Assembly: GCA_963711595.1 (NCBI GenBank)
Contig: CAVQER010000006.1
Span: forward strand, 186,001 to 250,000
Reading direction: 5' to 3'
DNA: 64,000 bases
From: JAUSIF01 sp963711595
GTDB lineage: Bacteria; Pseudomonadota; Alphaproteobacteria; Rhizobiales; Xanthobacteraceae
Positions 61,796 through 64,000 of this stretch are shown one piece after another; position 1 is the first letter of the stretch; every line of letters starts with the position of its first letter. The notes below the pieces were generated by a model. That model had not been told where the DNA came from, did no database searches, and worked only from the letters and a program-made list of their open reading frames with translations. Made by a program: the position numbers and the translations under genes.

Positions 61796-62134
61796 ATGAA
61801 AGTCGCGTACATTTTCGCAACGTCGCGCCACACGGTTTCCTACGTGCTCGGCAAGATGATTCTTCCTCAGCTCGAGGAAGGTCGGCACGGCGTGACCGTC
61901 GTCGGGATGTTCTTTTTCGAGGACAACAACTACGTGCTCGTGAACGGCAATCCGATCGGCGACCGGTTGCACAAGGTGGCGAAGAAGAGCGGCATGCTGC
62001 TCATGGGCTGCGATCAGTGCTGCTACGAGCGCGAGATAGCCGACAAGCTGTTCGATGGCGTCCCGATCGGCTGCTTCCCCGATCTTTACAAGGCGCTGTC
62101 GGGCAATATGCCGGATCAGGTCATCACGCTCTGA
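61796..62134 (+). CDS. DsrE-like protein with Cys-rich motif
   Basis: A 112-residue protein of the DsrE/DsrF-like fold: MKVAYIFATSRHTVSYVLGK MILPQLEEGRH at the start, VVGMFFFEDNNYVLVNGNPIG in the core, and MGCDQCCYEREIADKLFDGV with C-x2-C-C at the likely active site. DsrE-like proteins carry sulfur as persulfide. The start is the first ATG after the repeat. Last gene of the cassette with the ABC transporter and the scaffold-like protein; a sulfur-handling role is inferred. Confidence 0.8.
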   Translation: MKVAYIFATSRHTVSYVLGKMILPQLEEGRHGVTVVGMFFFEDNNYVLVNGNPIGDRLHKVAKKSGMLLMGCDQCCYEREIADKLFDGVPIGCFPDLYKALSGNMPDQVITL

Positions 62135-62189
62135 CTGAAACGACGCGTACGGTCCGTGCGCATTTGTTGGGTGGGCGCGACTTCTTTGT

Positions 62190-62214
62190 GGAACTCGGAA
62201 CAAGCCGCCGCGTT
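62190..62214 (+). promoter_or_regulatory. putative EcfG (general stress) promoter
   Basis: GGAAC (62190-62194), 16 bases, then CGTT (62211-62214): an exact match to the alphaproteobacterial EcfG consensus GGAAC-N16/17-CGTT. It lies 32 bases upstream of the DUF3309 start codon. Confidence 0.72.
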
Positions 62215-62246
62215 ATTGCCTCACGTTTACACACGAGGCGACGCCC

Positions 62247-62402
62247 ATGCTTTCGACCATTCTGATCGTCCTGCTCATCCTGATCCTGATCGGCGCGCTG
62301 CCGAATTGGGGTCACAGCGCCAACTGGGGCTACGGCCCCGGCGGGATCGTCGGCATTCTGCTGATTGTCGTCATCGTCCTCGCGCTGACAGGAAGACTCT
62401 GA
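62247..62402 (+). CDS. DUF3309 small membrane protein
   Basis: A 51-residue protein: MLSTILIVLLILILIGALP, then a loop NWGHSANWGYGPGG and a second helix IVGILLIVVIVLALTGRL. This is the DUF3309 layout (two helices joined by a Trp/Tyr/Gly loop), abundant in rhizobia and often stress-inducible. GAGGCG precedes the ATG, and an EcfG-type promoter lies upstream. Function of the family is unknown. Confidence 0.85.
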   Translation: MLSTILIVLLILILIGALPNWGHSANWGYGPGGIVGILLIVVIVLALTGRL

Positions 62403-62422
62403 AGAATCTTCAGAATCCTCGT

Positions 62423-62455
62423 CGTCCCGGACGCCACCAACGGTGCTCCGGGACG
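62423..62455 (-). terminator. hairpin between the DUF3309 gene and ligA
   Basis: Stem CGTCCCGGA / TCCGGGACG with a 15-base loop that can itself fold (CACC/GGTG). It lies between convergent genes, 5-7 bases from the ligA stop. No strong T-run on either strand, so it may be an intrinsic terminator of moderate strength or another palindromic repeat. Confidence 0.55.
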
Positions 62456-62459
62456 GCAA

Positions 62460-64000
62460 TTATTTGATCAGCCTGAACCAGTCGTCTTCCGAAATCACGG
62501 TGACCCCGTGCTTCTTCGCCTCCGCGAGCTTTGAGCCCGCGCCCGGCCCGGCAACGACATAGTCGGTCTTCTTCGACACCGATCCCGCGACCTTCGCGCC
62601 GAGACGCTCGGCCATGGCTTTCGCCTCCTCGCGGGTCATTTTCTCGAGCGCGCCGGTGAAGACGACGGTTTTGCCCGAAACCGCGCTGTCTTTCGCGACC
62701 GCCTCCATCGGCTCGACTTCGATCTCCTCAAGCAGCGCCTCGATCACCGACCGATTGCGCTTCTCCTTGAAGAACTCGCCGATTGCATCGGCCACCACCT
62801 CGCCGATGCCGCCGATGTTCGTCAACTCCTCGTAGTCTTCGGCGTCCGGTTTTCCTTTCATCAGCGCTTTCGTCAGCGCGTTCACATTTTGATAGTGCCG
62901 CGCGAGCCGGATCGCATTCGTCTCGCCGATGTGGCGAATTCCGAGCGCGTAGATGAATCGATTGAGCGCTATGTTGCGGCGCTCGTCGATCGCATCGAAC
63001 AGCTTCCGCGCCGATACCTCGCCGAACCCTTCCTGCTCTTCCAGCTTGAACTTCTTATTGCGTTCCCGGAGCTTGAAAATATCGGCCGGCTCCTTGATCC
63101 ACTCTTTTTCGTAGAACAGTGCGACTTGCTTCTCGCCGAGACCCTCGATGTCGAAAGCATTGCGGGATACGAAGTGGATCAGCCGTTCCACAGCCTGCGC
63201 CGGGCAGACAAGCCCTCCGGTGCACCGGCGCACCGCGTCCGCCTTGCCGGTTTCGGGATCGACTTCGCGAACCGCGTGGCTTCCGCAAGCGGGACAAACG
63301 GTCGGAAACTGGAACGGCTTCGCACTCCTCGGCCGCTTCCCCATCACGACGTCCAGCACCTGCGGGATCACGTCCCCCGCGCGCTGGATGCGGACCGTAT
63401 CGCCGATGCGGATGTCGACGCCCCCGCGAATGGGATTTCCGTCGCCGCCGATGCCCTTGATGTAATCCTCGTTATGCAGAGTCGCCATTCCGACGACCAC
63501 GCCGCCGACGTTGACCGGGTCGAGCACTGCCGTCGGCGTGAGGGCGCCGGTACGGCCGACGGTGATCATGATGTCCTTGACCACAGTCGTCGCCTTCTCG
63601 GCCGGAAACTTGTGCGCGATCGCCCAGCGCGGCGTGCGGGAAACGAATCCGAGCCGGCCCTGCCAATCGATGCGGTTCAGTTTGTAGACGACGCCGTCGA
63701 TGTCGTACTCGAGCTTGGCGCGTCGCTCTTCGATCTTGCGATAGTGTGCGACCATCTCCTTGACGTCGTCGCAAAGGGTCATCAGCGGATTCGTCGGAAT
63801 TCCCCAACGCTTCAGCGCCTCGACGACCTGCATCTGCGTCTTGCCGGGCAGCTCGCCCACCTCGCCCCAGCCGTAACCGAAGAACCGCAGCGGCCGGCTC
63901 GCGCTCATGTTGGGATCGAGCTGGCGCAGCGAACCCGCGGCCGTGTTGCGCGGATTGAGATAGAGCTGCTTGCCTTCCTTTTTCTGCCGTTCGTTGAGCG
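62460..64000 (-). CDS. ligA: NAD-dependent DNA ligase (C-terminal part)
   Basis: The last 513 codons of the gene; the N-terminus with the catalytic Lys is beyond the right edge. Visible parts in order: end of the adenylation domain (LNPRNTAAGSLRQLDPNMSA), the OB-fold (VGRTGALTPTAVLDPVNVGG), a four-Cys zinc site (TVCPACGSHA and RRCTGGLVCPAQ), helix-hairpin-helix repeats (FGEVSARKLFDAI, NIGGIGEVVADAIGEF), and the BRCT domain (SGKTVVFTGALEKMTREEAK to the end). It seals nicks in replication and repair. Confidence 0.96.
   Translation of the reverse strand, partial: LNERQKKEGKQLYLNPRNTAAGSLRQLDPNMSASRPLRFFGYGWGEVGELPGKTQMQVVEALKRWGIPTNPLMTLCDDVKEMVAHYRKIEERRAKLEYDIDGVVYKLNRIDWQGRLGFVSRTPRWAIAHKFPAEKATTVVKDIMITVGRTGALTPTAVLDPVNVGGVVVGMATLHNEDYIKGIGGDGNPIRGGVDIRIGDTVRIQRAGDVIPQVLDVVMGKRPRSAKPFQFPTVCPACGSHAVREVDPETGKADAVRRCTGGLVCPAQAVERLIHFVSRNAFDIEGLGEKQVALFYEKEWIKEPADIFKLRERNKKFKLEEQEGFGEVSARKLFDAIDERRNIALNRFIYALGIRHIGETNAIRLARHYQNVNALTKALMKGKPDAEDYEELTNIGGIGEVVADAIGEFFKEKRNRSVIEALLEEIEVEPMEAVAKDSAVSGKTVVFTGALEKMTREEAKAMAERLGAKVAGSVSKKTDYVVAGPGAGSKLAEAKKHGVTVISEDDWFRLIK

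Overview
The window looks like chromosomal DNA of an alphaproteobacterium of the order Hyphomicrobiales (Rhizobiales), in the Bradyrhizobium/Rhodopseudomonas/Xanthobacteraceae neighbourhood. The main evidence is a circularly permuted two-piece tmRNA gene whose tag reads ANDNYAPVAQAA, an alpha-type SspB beside it, an exact GGAAC-N16-CGTT (EcfG-type) promoter, the hflK-hflC-DUF2065-degP order, DUF1127 and DUF3309 miniature proteins, and dense palindromic intergenic repeats of the kind common in that group. Base composition is high-GC throughout except for the islet at about 13.2-16.1 kb. No tRNA, rRNA, CRISPR array, transposase or prophage gene was seen.

Layout. 0-10.2 kb: membrane protease control (degP start, DUF2065, hflC, hflK), an RHH protein, fumC, two secreted proteins, a DUF1127 gene divergent from a WYL regulator across an array of TGTCAG half-sites, thyA, and a TetR regulator. 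10.3-13.2 kb: thiamine region, with a TPP riboswitch, a 123-bp palindromic element with 18-bp perfect inverted ends, a four-helix membrane protein and thiC. 13.2-16.1 kb: a lower-GC defence-like islet on the minus strand (an AbiJ-like abortive infection gene plus two proteins with HEPN-like R-x4-H or degenerate motifs) next to a frameshifted small gene. 16.2-29.6 kb: mostly small hypothetical, secreted and enzyme genes (GYD, MaoC hydratase, GDSL esterase, VOC, two NTF2-like, PNPOx-like, orphan BrnA), an HD-GYP protein, gamma-glutamyltransferase and a DUF2336 protein.

29.6-37.8 kb: a catabolic locus, LysR regulator divergent from cyclase, amidase, and a branched-chain-type ABC transporter (binding protein, frameshifted LivH, LivM-LivG fusion, LivF). 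37.9-39.4 kb: tmRNA, sspB and folA. The tmRNA tags stalled peptides and SspB delivers tagged peptides to ClpXP, so a complete ribosome-rescue and degradation pair sits here. 39.5-49.4 kb: acetamidase/formamidase family enzyme, epoxide hydrolase, a giant AsmA-family protein, FAD-linked lactate/glycolate oxidase, GFA and thioesterase family genes. 49.4-58.4 kb: prmA, a flavin monooxygenase, M3 oligopeptidase and UvrD-type helicase on the minus strand, with aminopeptidase P divergent.

58.5-62.1 kb: a SsuABC/TauABC-like transporter followed by a NifU/IscU-like scaffold and a DsrE-like protein with a Cys-rich motif. This looks like one functional cassette, possibly for sulfur or thiol-metal chemistry. 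The end holds a 51-aa DUF3309 gene under a putative general-stress promoter and the C-terminal part of ligA.

The points most worth checking are the HEPN-rich islet, the unknown membrane protein between the TPP riboswitch and thiC, the transporter/scaffold/DsrE cassette, the TGTCAG operator array, and three frameshifted genes.
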